From: Novosphingobium meiothermophilum
GTDB lineage: Bacteria > Pseudomonadota > Alphaproteobacteria > Sphingomonadales > Sphingomonadaceae
Reading direction: 5' to 3'
Assembly (NCBI RefSeq): GCF_003171715.1
Contig: NZ_QGHL01000007.1
Coordinates: 186,001 to 250,000 of the forward strand
DNA length: 64,000 bases
This document shows positions 27,472 to 35,900 of the stretch, piece after piece (the stretch's first letter is position 1; the number at the start of each line of letters is the position of its first letter). The notes under the pieces were generated by a model, which was not told where the DNA came from, ran no database searches, and saw only the letters and a program-made list of their open reading frames with translations. A program made the translations under genes and the position numbers.

Positions 27472-29637
27472 TCAGACGAAGCTGTAGGGATCGATGTCCA
27501 CCGCCACGCGCACACCGGGGGGGAAGCGCAGAGGATCAAGCCATTGGCGGATCACGCGTTGCAGTTCGGTCGATCGGCGCGCGTTCACCAGCAGGCGATA
27601 GCGATAGCGCCCGCGCAGCAGCGAAAGCGGGGCAGGTGCAGGACCAAGGATCAGCACGTCATCAAGCCGGGGCGCGCTGCCGCCGATGCCGCGCGCCGCA
27701 TCGCGCGCCTCGGCCTCGTCCTCGCTCGAAACGATGATGGCGGCCCAGCGGCCGAAGGGCGGCGCGCCCGCATCGCGGCGGCTTTCCGCTTCGGCGGCAT
27801 AGAAGGCGTCGCGGTCGCCGCTGGCAAGCGCGGCGATGACGGGCGCTTCGGGGTGGCGGGTCTGGATCATGACCTCGCCGGGCTTTTCGCCGCGCCCGGC
27901 GCGCCCGGCAACTTGCGCCACCTGCTGATAGGTTCGCTCGGCAGCACGCAGATCGCCGCCCTCCAGCCCCATGTCGGCATCGATCACGCCAACCAGTGTC
28001 AGTTCGGGAAAGTGATAGCCCTTTGTGACAAGCTGCGTTCCCACGATCACGTCAATTGCGCCGCTGCTGGCCATTTCGACGAACTCTCCCGCCTTGGCCG
28101 GACTGGTCAGCGTATCGGATGTCACCAGCGCCACGCGCGCCTGTGGCAGGATCTCGGCCACTTCCTCGGCAATACGCTCAACGCCGGGGCCGCAGGCGAC
28201 AAGGCAATCGGGTTCGTGGCATTCCGGGCAGGCATCGGGCGGCGCGACTTCGTGCCCGCAATGGTGGCAGGCAAGGCGGCGCGAAAGCCGGTGCTCCACC
28301 AGCCATGCGGAACAGTTGGGACACTGGAAGCGATAGCCGCAGGTGCGGCACAGCGTTAGCGGGGCATAGCCGCGCCGGTTGAGGAACAGCAGCGATTGTT
28401 CCCCCTTGTCCAGCCGGTCCTTCAGCGCGCTGACCAGCGGCGGCGCGATCCAGTGTCCGCGCTCAGGCTGATCGGTGCGCAGGTCCACGATCTGCACGTC
28501 GGGCATGGTTGCCCCGCCAAAACGCGCGGGCAGGACGACGCGCTCATACCGGCCGGCCTCGGCCATTTGCAGGCTTTCCAGCGCGGGCGTGGCACTGGCG
28601 AGGATGACGGGCACGTTTTCGAAGCGCGCGCGCATCACCGCTACGTCGCGCGCGTTGTAGCGCACGCCATCGTCCTGCTTGAACGAGATCTCGTGCGCTT
28701 CATCGACCACGATCAGGCCAAGCGCGGCAAAGGGCAGGAACAGCGCGCTGCGGGCGCCGACCACGACCTGTGCTTCGCCAAAGGCCACGCTGCGCCATGC
28801 CCGCCGCCGCTCCGATGCCTTGAGCGAGGAGTGCCACGTGACCGGCGGGACCCCGAAGCGTGCCTCGAAGCGTTTCAGGAAAGTCTGCGTCAGAGCGATT
28901 TCGGGCAGGAGCACAAGCACCTGGCGGCCCTGTTCCAGCGCTGCGGCTATGGCTTCGAAGTAGGTTTCGGTCTTGCCCGATCCGGTCACGCCATCAAGGA
29001 GAAAGGGTTGGAAGCCCCGCGCATTCACGGCTGCGATGAAGCGCGCTGCGGCCCCTGCCTGCTCGGACGAAAGCGCCGGTGCATCGTGATGCGGGTCGGC
29101 CGCGGGATAGGGCCGGTCCGAATCGACCGTCACCGCCTCAAGCAGACCAGCGCCCACCATGCCGCGCAGCACCCCGTCAGAAACGCCCGCGATTGCCGCA
29201 AGCTCGCGGATCGTGGCCTGCTGGCCATCGAGCAGTTCCATCGCCCTGGCACGCTGCGGGGTCAGGCGTTCGGCGGTCTTTCCGGTCAGGCGGTATTCGG
29301 TGATCGTGCCGCCGCCCTGAAGGGCTGCGGTGCTTGACAGCGCCATCCGCGCCACCGCGGCAAGCGGGGCAAGGTAATAGTCCGCTGTCCATTCGATCAG
29401 GCGCCTGAGGGGGGTGGGCAGAGGCGGGACCGGCAGAACCGCAAGCAGCGGTCGCAGCTTGTGATCGGGAACCTCGGTTCCCGCAAGCCGTTCGGCCTCC
29501 CAGACCACGCCGATGATCTGGCGCGGGCCGAGCGGGGCAAGAACCACGCTGCCTGGTTCCACCGTCATGCCGGGCGGGACGCGGTAATCGAGCGGGCCAA
29601 GCGCGGCATTGAAGACGAGGCATCGGACACGGTTCAT
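27472..29637 (-). CDS. priA: Primosomal replication restart helicase PriA
   Basis: A superfamily 2 DNA helicase of 721 residues that reloads the replisome at stalled forks. It has an N-terminal 3' DNA-binding domain (about 1-100), the Walker A motif GVTGSGKTETYF, a DEAH box (VVDEAHE), and the PriA zinc region with paired cysteines (CRTCGYRFQCPNC, then CHHCGHE and CPECHEPDC). The start is placed at MNRVRCLVFN, the usual PriA N-terminus; an in-frame ATG further upstream adds residues that do not fit. It is the first gene of a minus-strand pair with the photolyase-like gene and is divergent from the DUF4197 gene. Confidence 0.96.
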   Translation of the reverse strand: MNRVRCLVFNAALGPLDYRVPPGMTVEPGSVVLAPLGPRQIIGVVWEAERLAGTEVPDHKLRPLLAVLPVPPLPTPLRRLIEWTADYYLAPLAAVARMALSSTAALQGGGTITEYRLTGKTAERLTPQRARAMELLDGQQATIRELAAIAGVSDGVLRGMVGAGLLEAVTVDSDRPYPAADPHHDAPALSSEQAGAAARFIAAVNARGFQPFLLDGVTGSGKTETYFEAIAAALEQGRQVLVLLPEIALTQTFLKRFEARFGVPPVTWHSSLKASERRRAWRSVAFGEAQVVVGARSALFLPFAALGLIVVDEAHEISFKQDDGVRYNARDVAVMRARFENVPVILASATPALESLQMAEAGRYERVVLPARFGGATMPDVQIVDLRTDQPERGHWIAPPLVSALKDRLDKGEQSLLFLNRRGYAPLTLCRTCGYRFQCPNCSAWLVEHRLSRRLACHHCGHEVAPPDACPECHEPDCLVACGPGVERIAEEVAEILPQARVALVTSDTLTSPAKAGEFVEMASSGAIDVIVGTQLVTKGYHFPELTLVGVIDADMGLEGGDLRAAERTYQQVAQVAGRAGRGEKPGEVMIQTRHPEAPVIAALASGDRDAFYAAEAESRRDAGAPPFGRWAAIIVSSEDEAEARDAARGIGGSAPRLDDVLILGPAPAPLSLLRGRYRYRLLVNARRSTELQRVIRQWLDPLRFPPGVRVAVDIDPYSFV

Positions 29638-29710
29638 GTTAGGCCGTCTATATGGGGCGCGGACGCGGGCGGCAAAGCCTGCGGCGCAAGTGAACTGAGG
29701 AGAACGCAAA

Positions 29711-30394
29711 GTGCCGGACACGAACCTGCCTCTGAACCGCCGCCATGCGATAGGCGCACTGGCATCGGCTGCCGCGCTTTCGGTGGCGGCCTGCTCCGGG
29801 TATCAGGGCTTCTCGTTAGAGGAAGCGGTGCGGCGTCTGCTTTTCCTGTCAAGCGACCGCGCCTTCGCCCGACTGCTGGCACCCGGCGGCTTCTGGGACG
29901 ATCAGATCACCCGTCTGGCCCTGCCCGATGCAATCGGTTCGCGCGGGAATGTTCTTGCCCGCATCCTGACCGGGCCGCTGATGAAGGACCGGTTGCAGCG
30001 TGCCTTCAACGACATGGCATTCGATGCTGCCGATCGGGCTGCGCCCTATGTCGCCGATGTGGTGCGCACCATCGGCGTGCGCGATGCCATGGCCCTGCTG
30101 CGTGGCGGCGATCCCATGGCGGCAACCGCGTTTCTCCAGCGCGAAATGGGCGGGCGGCTGGTCGAGGTCATGGTTCCCGCTTTCGGCAGTGCCCTGCGCG
30201 CCACGCGCGATCCGCTGGTGGGTGAAGTGCTGGCAGCGCTGACCGGGGTGGACCTTGGCGGCATTGCCAGTTCGCTTGCGCGCGATGCCGATGCCGCGAT
30301 CTTCCGCGCGATCGGCCGCGAGGAAGCCGCGATCCGCGCCAATCCGCGTTCCACCAACGACCCGCTGCTGATTGCCGCGCTGGCGCTGAAATAG
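29711..30394 (+). CDS. DUF4197-family exported lipoprotein
   Basis: A 227-residue protein with an N-terminus of RRHAIGALASAAALSVAACSG. This suggests export with a lipobox at VAAC and possibly the Tat route given the paired arginines. The body matches DUF4197 as I recall it (FSLEEAVRRLLFLSS, then PLMKDRLQRAFNDMA). It is largely helical with no catalytic motif I can name. The GTG start is supported by GAGGAGAA about eight bases upstream. It is divergent from priA, and a promoter for the next gene lies just after it. Confidence 0.85.
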   Translation: MPDTNLPLNRRHAIGALASAAALSVAACSGYQGFSLEEAVRRLLFLSSDRAFARLLAPGGFWDDQITRLALPDAIGSRGNVLARILTGPLMKDRLQRAFNDMAFDAADRAAPYVADVVRTIGVRDAMALLRGGDPMAATAFLQREMGGRLVEVMVPAFGSALRATRDPLVGEVLAALTGVDLGGIASSLARDADAAIFRAIGREEAAIRANPRSTNDPLLIAALALK

Positions 30395-30440
30395 TGCGCA
30401 GCACTGGTGCATATGTCTGATTAATTCGTATGGTTCGTGC

Positions 30441-30469
30441 CTGACATCCCGTCCGGCTTTGCCTATAGG
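30441..30469 (+). promoter_or_regulatory. Candidate housekeeping promoter for fsa
   Basis: CTGACA (30441-30446), a 17-base spacer and TATAGG (30464-30469) form a plausible sigma70-type promoter 42 bases before the aldolase start. The -10 lies in a 12-base perfect palindrome TGCCTATAGGCA (30460-30471), which could also be an operator. Confidence 0.5.
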
Positions 30470-30510
30470 CAGGCGGGAATCGCTCTTCGTTCATCTGGAA
30501 GGCCCCCATC

Positions 30511-31164
30511 ATGAAGTTCTTCGTCGATACTGCCGATACCGCCGAAATCGCCGATCTTGCCGCTACCGGCCTGCTCGATGGCGTGACCACCAATCCCACG
30601 CTGATTGCCAAGGCGGGCAAGGACTTCATCGAGGTGACGCGCGAAATCTGCGGGCTGGTCGATGGGCCGGTCTCGGCCGAAGTCGTCGCGCTCGACCACG
30701 AAGGGATGATGCGCGAGGCCGAAGTGCTGCGCAAGATTGCCGACAACGTCTGCATCAAGGTGCCGCTGACGATCGACGGCCTCAAGACCTGCAAGGCGCT
30801 GACCGGCGATGGCACCAAGGTCAACGTCACGCTGTGCTTTTCGGCCAATCAGGCGCTTCTGGCGGCCAAGGCGGGCGCCACCTTCATTTCGCCCTTCGTG
30901 GGCCGCCATGACGACAATGGCTTCGACGGCATGGACCTGATCCGCGACATCCGCCTTATCTACGACAACTACGCCTTCGAGACCGAAATCCTCGTCGCCT
31001 CGATCCGCCATGGGGTGCATGTGCTTGAAAGCGCGCGCATCGGCGCCGATGTCATCACCGCGCCGCCCGCCGTCATCAAGGGCCTGTTCAAACATGTCCT
31101 TACGGACAAGGGCATCGAAGGCTTTCTTGCAGACTGGGCGAAGACCGGCCAGAAGATCGTCTGA
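30511..31164 (+). CDS. fsa: Transaldolase-family aldolase (fructose-6-phosphate aldolase/TalC type)
   Basis: A 217-residue class I aldolase, the short form of the transaldolase family. The Schiff-base lysine is Lys83 in CIKVPLT, with TTNPTLIAK near the N-terminus and the C-terminal barrel segment [20 protein letters not shown]. Short enzymes of this type are annotated as fructose-6-phosphate aldolase, but many are real transaldolases. [20 protein letters not shown] is closer to the TalC pattern I recall than to Escherichia coli FsaA. It would act in the pentose phosphate pathway. A good promoter lies upstream; the cobT-like gene starts 27 bases downstream. Confidence 0.92.
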   Translation: MKFFVDTADTAEIADLAATGLLDGVTTNPTLIAKAGKDFIEVTREICGLVDGPVSAEVVALDHEGMMREAEVLRKIADNVCIKVPLTIDGLKTCKALTGDGTKVNVTLCFSANQALLAAKAGATFISPFVGRHDDNGFDGMDLIRDIRLIYDNYAFETEILVASIRHGVHVLESARIGADVITAPPAVIKGLFKHVLTDKGIEGFLADWAKTGQKIV

Positions 31165-31191
31165 TCTTCCTGTTGCACGGGCGCTGTTTCC

Positions 31192-33006
31192 TTGGCTGAT
31201 GAATCCCCCCTCGACCGTTTCCGCGCGGTGCTGACCGGCACCGCGCGCGCCGTTTCGCTTGATCCAGAGGTTGAAGTGGCGTGGACGGCCGATGCGCCGG
31301 TGCAGTCGGGCAACGCGATGCGGGTGCCCATGCCGGGCCGCACGTTGCCAGCCGATCAGGTGGCACAGGCGCGTGGCCATGCCGATTCGATGGCGCTGCG
31401 CCTGCGCCATCACAATGCCGCCCTGCATGGCCGCAATGCGCCGGCAGAACCGCTGGCCCGCGCTTGCTATGATGCGGTTGAGCAGGTGCGATATGAGGCA
31501 CTGGGCGCCAATGCCTATGCCGGGATGCGCGGCAATCTGGGTGCGGCGCTCGACATGCGCGTGGCATCCGATCCGATCGCGCGCGCGGCAAAGCCCGAAG
31601 ACGTGCCGCTGCCCACCGCACTTGCCCTGCTGCTGCGCGAGAAGCTGACCGGGGCCGAAGTGCCAGCCTCTGCCAGCACCGGCATGGCCATGGTGCGAAG
31701 CTGGATCGAAAGCAGGATCGGCAACGATGTGGAGGCGCTGGCGCTGTCGCTCGACGATCAGCGCGCCTTCCAGCAGATCGCGCTCGACATGTTGCAGCAC
31801 CTTGAACTCACCCAGTCTGCCAGCGATCAGGAGGAGGAGACCGACGAGGACGAGGGCGAGCAGCAGGAGGACGAAGGCGAGGAAGAGCCGAGCACGTCCG
31901 ACGATCAGGATCAGCAGCCGTCCGAAGTGGCGGGTGACACCAGCGAGGGTGACGAGGAATCGGACTCCGAAGAGGAGGTCGAGCAGAACGACGATGCTGC
32001 CGATTCCGACATGGCCGACGAGGGCGAGGAAGGCATGTTGCCCACGCGCCCCAACCGGCCATGGACCGATTTGCCCGAAGATTTCGATTACAAGGCATTC
32101 ACCGTCCAGTTCGACGAAGTGGTTGCCGCGACCGACCTGTGCGACGAGGAAGAACTGACGCGCCTGCGCGCCTATCTCGATACGCAGCTCAAGGGCCTTC
32201 AGGGCGTGGTCACGCGGCTGGCCAACCGTTTGCAGCGCCGCCTGATGGCGCAGCAGAACCGTTCGTGGGATTTCGATCAGGAAGAAGGGCTGCTCGATGC
32301 CGCGCGCCTTGCCCGCGTGGTGATCTCGCCGGGCCATTCGCTGTCCTACAAGGTGGAGCGCGATGTCGAGTTCAAGGACACCATCGTCACCCTGCTGATC
32401 GACAATTCCGGATCGATGCGCGGGCGGCCCATCTCGATTGCCGCGATCAGCGCCGACATTCTGGCCCGCACGCTGGAACGCTGCGGCGTGAAGACGGAGA
32501 TTCTGGGGTTCACCACCCGCGCGTGGAAAGGCGGGCAAAGCCGCGAGGCATGGCTGGCGGGGGGCAAGCCTGCCCAGCCGGGCCGCCTCAACGATCTGCG
32601 CCACATCATCTACAAGAAGGCGGATGAGCCTTGGCGCCGCGCGCGCAAGAACCTTGGCCTGATGATGCGCGAGGGGCTGCTGAAGGAAAACATCGACGGG
32701 GAAGCCCTGCTCTGGGCGCACACGCGCCTGCTGGCCCGCCCCGAAGACCGCCGCATCCTCATGGTCATTTCCGATGGTGCGCCGGTTGATGATTCGACGC
32801 TTTCGGTGAACAACGCCGGATACCTCGAACAGCACCTGCGCAAGGTGATCGGCTGGATCGAGAAGCAGTCGCCGGTGCAGCTTGTCGCCATTGGCATCGG
32901 CCATGATGTGACGCGCTATTACCGCCGAGCCGTGACAATCATGGATGCCGAGCAACTGGGCGGCACGATCATCGAACAACTGGCCGATCTGTTCGAGGAC
33001 GAATAG
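31192..33006 (+). CDS. cobT: Aerobic cobaltochelatase subunit CobT
   Basis: A 604-residue protein with the CobT layout: an N-terminal helical domain (about 1-210), a very acidic Glu/Asp/Ser-rich linker (about 213-283), and a C-terminal von Willebrand A domain with the MIDAS motif DNSGSMRG (Asp404). With CobS (AAA+) and CobN it would insert cobalt into hydrogenobyrinic acid a,c-diamide during B12 synthesis. The start appears to be TTG at 31192 with no strong ribosome site, since no ATG or GTG lies between it and the upstream stop in frame. cobS and cobN are absent from this window, though cobS is often adjacent in related bacteria. Confidence 0.92.
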   Translation: MADESPLDRFRAVLTGTARAVSLDPEVEVAWTADAPVQSGNAMRVPMPGRTLPADQVAQARGHADSMALRLRHHNAALHGRNAPAEPLARACYDAVEQVRYEALGANAYAGMRGNLGAALDMRVASDPIARAAKPEDVPLPTALALLLREKLTGAEVPASASTGMAMVRSWIESRIGNDVEALALSLDDQRAFQQIALDMLQHLELTQSASDQEEETDEDEGEQQEDEGEEEPSTSDDQDQQPSEVAGDTSEGDEESDSEEEVEQNDDAADSDMADEGEEGMLPTRPNRPWTDLPEDFDYKAFTVQFDEVVAATDLCDEEELTRLRAYLDTQLKGLQGVVTRLANRLQRRLMAQQNRSWDFDQEEGLLDAARLARVVISPGHSLSYKVERDVEFKDTIVTLLIDNSGSMRGRPISIAAISADILARTLERCGVKTEILGFTTRAWKGGQSREAWLAGGKPAQPGRLNDLRHIIYKKADEPWRRARKNLGLMMREGLLKENIDGEALLWAHTRLLARPEDRRILMVISDGAPVDDSTLSVNNAGYLEQHLRKVIGWIEKQSPVQLVAIGIGHDVTRYYRRAVTIMDAEQLGGTIIEQLADLFEDE

Positions 33007-33054
33007 CCCCGTCACGGACAAGATGCCGCTTGCACACTTTGCAATAGTGCGGCA

Positions 33055-33786
33055 GTGTTCGGCATAGTGAACCGGGGGCCGTCTTTTCTTTTGCGCAAAG
33101 CGCGGACAGCCTGCGGGTTGGTGGTTTTCGCGCAGGTGCCTTTTGCGCCGATGGCCGCAGCGCAGGATGCCTCTGCTGCTCCTGCGGCATCTGATGCCCT
33201 GACCGATGCTCAGCCCATCGAAAGAGCCGCGGGCGCGTTGAAAGACGGCATGCCTGCTGATGTGCGGGCAATTCCGGCGCTGACGCCGGTTTCAATCGTG
33301 ATCGATGCCGATCTTGGCAGCAAGATCAGCACCACGGGTCAGACCTTTCCCATTCATCTGGCCGAGACCATCGTGATCGATGGTCACGAACTGGCGCCTG
33401 CGGGAGCGGTCGGGGAGGGCGAGGTCATCCATGCCAAGAAGGCGGGAGGCAGTGGCGCGCCGGGCGAACTGGTCCTGACCGCGCGCTTCCTCACGGTGAA
33501 CGGCCGGCCGCTGAAGCTCCGCTCGATGCGGGTCGGGCTGGTCGGAGGTGATGCGGTGAATGGTGTCGTGGCATTCAATGCTGCCACCGCCGCCACGCCT
33601 TTGCCCATCGGGATCATCGGCTTTGCCGTGACGGGGCGCAATGTCGTCTATCCGAAGGGAACGGTTGCCATGGCCAAGACGTCCGAGCCGTTCGTCATCG
33701 CGGCCGAAGGCGGGGCGACGCAGCCATCAAGCGCAGAGATTTCACCCGGCGATCGTGCCGGAATGCAGGGAAGGGGTAACGAATGA
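33055..33786 (+). CDS. Exported protein of unknown function
   Basis: A 243-residue protein with a basic N-terminus, a hydrophobic stretch (about 19-36) and a likely cleavage near AAAQ, so probably periplasmic. The mature part has mostly beta-strand patterns (TPVSIVIDADLGSKISTTGQ, FPIHLAETIVIDGHELAPAGA, GELVLTARFLTVNGRPLKLR) and a glycine-rich region near residue 195. The start is a GTG at 33055; a GTG at 33067 is also possible. It is coupled to the next exported-protein gene by an ATGA overlap, so the two are probably made together. I do not recognise a characterised family. Confidence 0.7.
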   Translation: MFGIVNRGPSFLLRKARTACGLVVFAQVPFAPMAAAQDASAAPAASDALTDAQPIERAAGALKDGMPADVRAIPALTPVSIVIDADLGSKISTTGQTFPIHLAETIVIDGHELAPAGAVGEGEVIHAKKAGGSGAPGELVLTARFLTVNGRPLKLRSMRVGLVGGDAVNGVVAFNAATAATPLPIGIIGFAVTGRNVVYPKGTVAMAKTSEPFVIAAEGGATQPSSAEISPGDRAGMQGRGNE

Positions 33787-34298
33787 AGCGGACAACGACG
33801 CGCGCACTGGTCGCAGCGGTCACATTGGCCATGGCGCCTGCGGCGGGAGGCGTCTCGCACGCCGCAGACAAGGCGCCAGTGGTCATCCCGCCGCCGCCGC
33901 CGGGCAAGGGCCAGATCGTGTTCTACCGCACGGGCACGATCATGGGGGCGGCCATGGGCTGCGCTGTGAACGAAAACGGCCAGAAGATCAGCTCGCTGGG
34001 CGCGGGGCGCTATTTCATCCTCGTTACCGATCCGGGCCGCCACGAATACACCGTGAAGAGCGAGGCCAAGGACGTGCTGGCGCTTCAGGTCGAAGCCGAT
34101 GAAACCCAGTATGCCATGTGCAAGATCAAGATGGGGATCATGGCCGGACGGCCCGACCTGCGCCCATCGACCGAGGCGGAGTTCGTCAAGTCGAGCACGG
34201 ACCGTCTTGTCGATGCCGACGACATGGGGCCGGGACCGGGTGCGCTGCGCCCCGATGAAGTTGCCGCAGCCGTTGCAGCGATGAAGGCCAAGGGCTGA
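33783..34298 (+). CDS. Exported DUF2846-like protein
   Basis: A 171-residue protein with a typical signal peptide (MKRTTTRALVAAVTLAMAPAA, cleavage near SHA/AD), then a proline-rich PPPPPGKGQ turn and a beta-rich domain. That domain (GQIVFYRTGTIMGAAMGCAV, AGRYFILVTDPGRHEYTV) resembles DUF2846 proteins as I recall them. It overlaps the preceding exported-protein gene by ATGA. Function unknown; periplasmic or outer-membrane association is inferred from the signal peptide. Confidence 0.75.
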   Translation: MKRTTTRALVAAVTLAMAPAAGGVSHAADKAPVVIPPPPPGKGQIVFYRTGTIMGAAMGCAVNENGQKISSLGAGRYFILVTDPGRHEYTVKSEAKDVLALQVEADETQYAMCKIKMGIMAGRPDLRPSTEAEFVKSSTDRLVDADDMGPGPGALRPDEVAAAVAAMKAKG

Positions 34299-34356
34299 GG
34301 GCAAAGATTGCCGTGGCGGGTTGACGTGCCGGTTTTAACCGGGCAGTTAATCCGCC

Positions 34357-35028
34357 ATGAGCACCATGACCGTCAGCGAAGCCGTCCTTTCCCGCCGTTC
34401 GATCCGCGCGTTCAAGCCCGATCCCGTGCCGCTGGAGGTTCTCCAACGGATCATGGACAAGGCGCGCTGGGCGCCTTCGGGCTGCAATTTCCAGCCTTGG
34501 GAAGCCACCATCGTCACCGGCGCGCCGTTGGCTGAATTGCAGGCGAAGATGCTGGCCGCCCCTTTTCAGGATCCGCCGGAATATTCCTGGTCCGATCCCG
34601 AAGTGATCCCCGAATGCAAGGCCCGGCTCCAGCGCGTGGGAGCGGCGATGTATCAGGCGATGGAGATCGGCCGCAGCGATGCCGACGCCCGCGCAGATTT
34701 CGTGCGCAACAATGTCACCTCGTTCGGCGCGCCTGCGGTGCTCTTGTGCTATTTCGACCGGCGCATGGGACCGCCGCAGTGGTCGGACGTGGGCATGTGG
34801 CTCCAGACCATTATGCTGCTGCTGCGCGAGGAAGGGCTCGATTCCTGCCCGCAGGAGTTCCTTTCGATGCACGCGAAGCTCATCAAGGAGTTCATCGGCG
34901 TTTCCGATGAAACGCACATTTTCTTCTGCGGCATCGCCATCGGCCGGCGGGTTGAGGACAATCCCGTGAACGGGTTCGAGCGTGAGCGTGAACCGGTGGA
35001 AGGCAACGTGCGCTTCCTCGGATTCTGA
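34357..35028 (+). CDS. Nitroreductase-family flavoprotein (copy 1)
   Basis: A 223-residue FMN-dependent oxidoreductase with the family N-terminus SRRSIRAFKPDPVPLEVLQRIMDKARWAPSG in consecutive parts, which binds the FMN phosphate. A conserved middle motif PPQWSDVGMWLQTIMLLLREEGLDSCPQEF and a C-terminal FFCGIAIGRR follow. It is the first of two tandem paralogues, with the second starting 19 bases after its stop. The physiological substrate of nitroreductases is rarely evident; quinones, nitroaromatics or other electrophiles are possible. Confidence 0.92.
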   Translation: MSTMTVSEAVLSRRSIRAFKPDPVPLEVLQRIMDKARWAPSGCNFQPWEATIVTGAPLAELQAKMLAAPFQDPPEYSWSDPEVIPECKARLQRVGAAMYQAMEIGRSDADARADFVRNNVTSFGAPAVLLCYFDRRMGPPQWSDVGMWLQTIMLLLREEGLDSCPQEFLSMHAKLIKEFIGVSDETHIFFCGIAIGRRVEDNPVNGFEREREPVEGNVRFLGF

Positions 35029-35047
35029 GCAAGAAGGGGATGGCGCG

Positions 35048-35719
35048 GTGAACGTCTCCGAAGCGGTATCCTCGCGCCGGTCCATAAGGCTGTTCCGCCC
35101 CGATCCGGTGCCGCAGGACATCTTGCAGCGTGTGCTGGAAAAGGCGCAGCGCGCCCCTTCGGGCGGCAATGTCCAGCCGTGGAATGCGCATGTCATCGCC
35201 GGTGAGCCGCTGGCCCGGCTGGTGGAGGAGGTGGCGCAGGCGCTCCCCGCAGGCCGCGCTGCCCATGCGCCAGAATATGCCATCTACCCGCCCGAACTGG
35301 ATGGCGCTTACGAAGCGCGGCGGTTCGGCGTGGGCGAGGCGATGTATGCCGCGCTCGGCATCGGGCGCGAGGACAAGCGCGGGCGGCTGGCCCAGTTCGT
35401 CAGCAACTTTCGCGCCTTCGGTGCGCCCGTGCTGATGCTGGTGCACACCCCGCGCTACATGGGGCCGCCGCAGTGGTCCGATATCGGCATGTGGTTGCAA
35501 ACGGTTATGCTGTTGCTGCGCGAGGAAGGGCTTGATTCCTGCGCGCAGGAAGCATGGGCGGTTTATCAGAAGCAGGTGCGCGCCTGCGTTCCGATCCCGC
35601 AGGATCACATCTTCTTCTGTGGTCTGGCCATCGGCTGGCGCGATCCCGACGCGCCCGTCAACACATTCGCGGTGCCGCGCGCGCCTCTGACCGAGGCCAT
35701 CACCTTCGACGGTTTCTGA
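35048..35719 (+). CDS. Nitroreductase-family flavoprotein (copy 2)
   Basis: Also 223 residues, starting at a GTG with AAGGGG upstream. It parallels its neighbour throughout: SSRRSIRLFRPDPVPQDILQRVLEKAQRAPSG in consecutive parts, PPQWSDIGMWLQTVMLLLREEGLDSC and FFCGLAIGWRDPDAPVNTF. The two genes look like an old tandem duplication in one transcript. Clear differences in the central region (YMGPP against RMGPP, and a different lid segment before it) suggest that they have diverged in substrate. Confidence 0.92.
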   Translation: MNVSEAVSSRRSIRLFRPDPVPQDILQRVLEKAQRAPSGGNVQPWNAHVIAGEPLARLVEEVAQALPAGRAAHAPEYAIYPPELDGAYEARRFGVGEAMYAALGIGREDKRGRLAQFVSNFRAFGAPVLMLVHTPRYMGPPQWSDIGMWLQTVMLLLREEGLDSCAQEAWAVYQKQVRACVPIPQDHIFFCGLAIGWRDPDAPVNTFAVPRAPLTEAITFDGF

Positions 35720-35900
35720 ACCGCTTGGCCTGCATCCCCCGCACCAGATGCGGACAGTTTCGCATTGGCAGTGCAGCAACAATCGGCCATCATCGGATAA
35801 CGAGGTGCGAGGGTGCCGGGCACTGGCTGACATCAGGCCGACGTGTCCGGCAAGGCCGGGTGGTCCTTGCCTTGCGGGCAGTTCGGAATGGGGGCCGGTC

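Noticed and set aside
30424..30432. TTCGTATG near the aldolase promoter, as seen upstream of the O-demethylase gene.
   Set aside because: Only a single half-site with no partner, so it is probably coincidence.
31828..32035. Glu/Asp-rich tract that could be a low-complexity repeat expansion.
   Set aside because: An acidic linker is a normal part of CobT proteins, so it is not a sign of insertion.
30463..33021. Long open frame of about 850 codons on the minus strand opposite the aldolase and cobT genes.
   Set aside because: It mirrors two well-supported genes in a GC-rich region. The translated product has no recognisable domain and shows the His/Arg/Gly-rich bias of an antisense frame.
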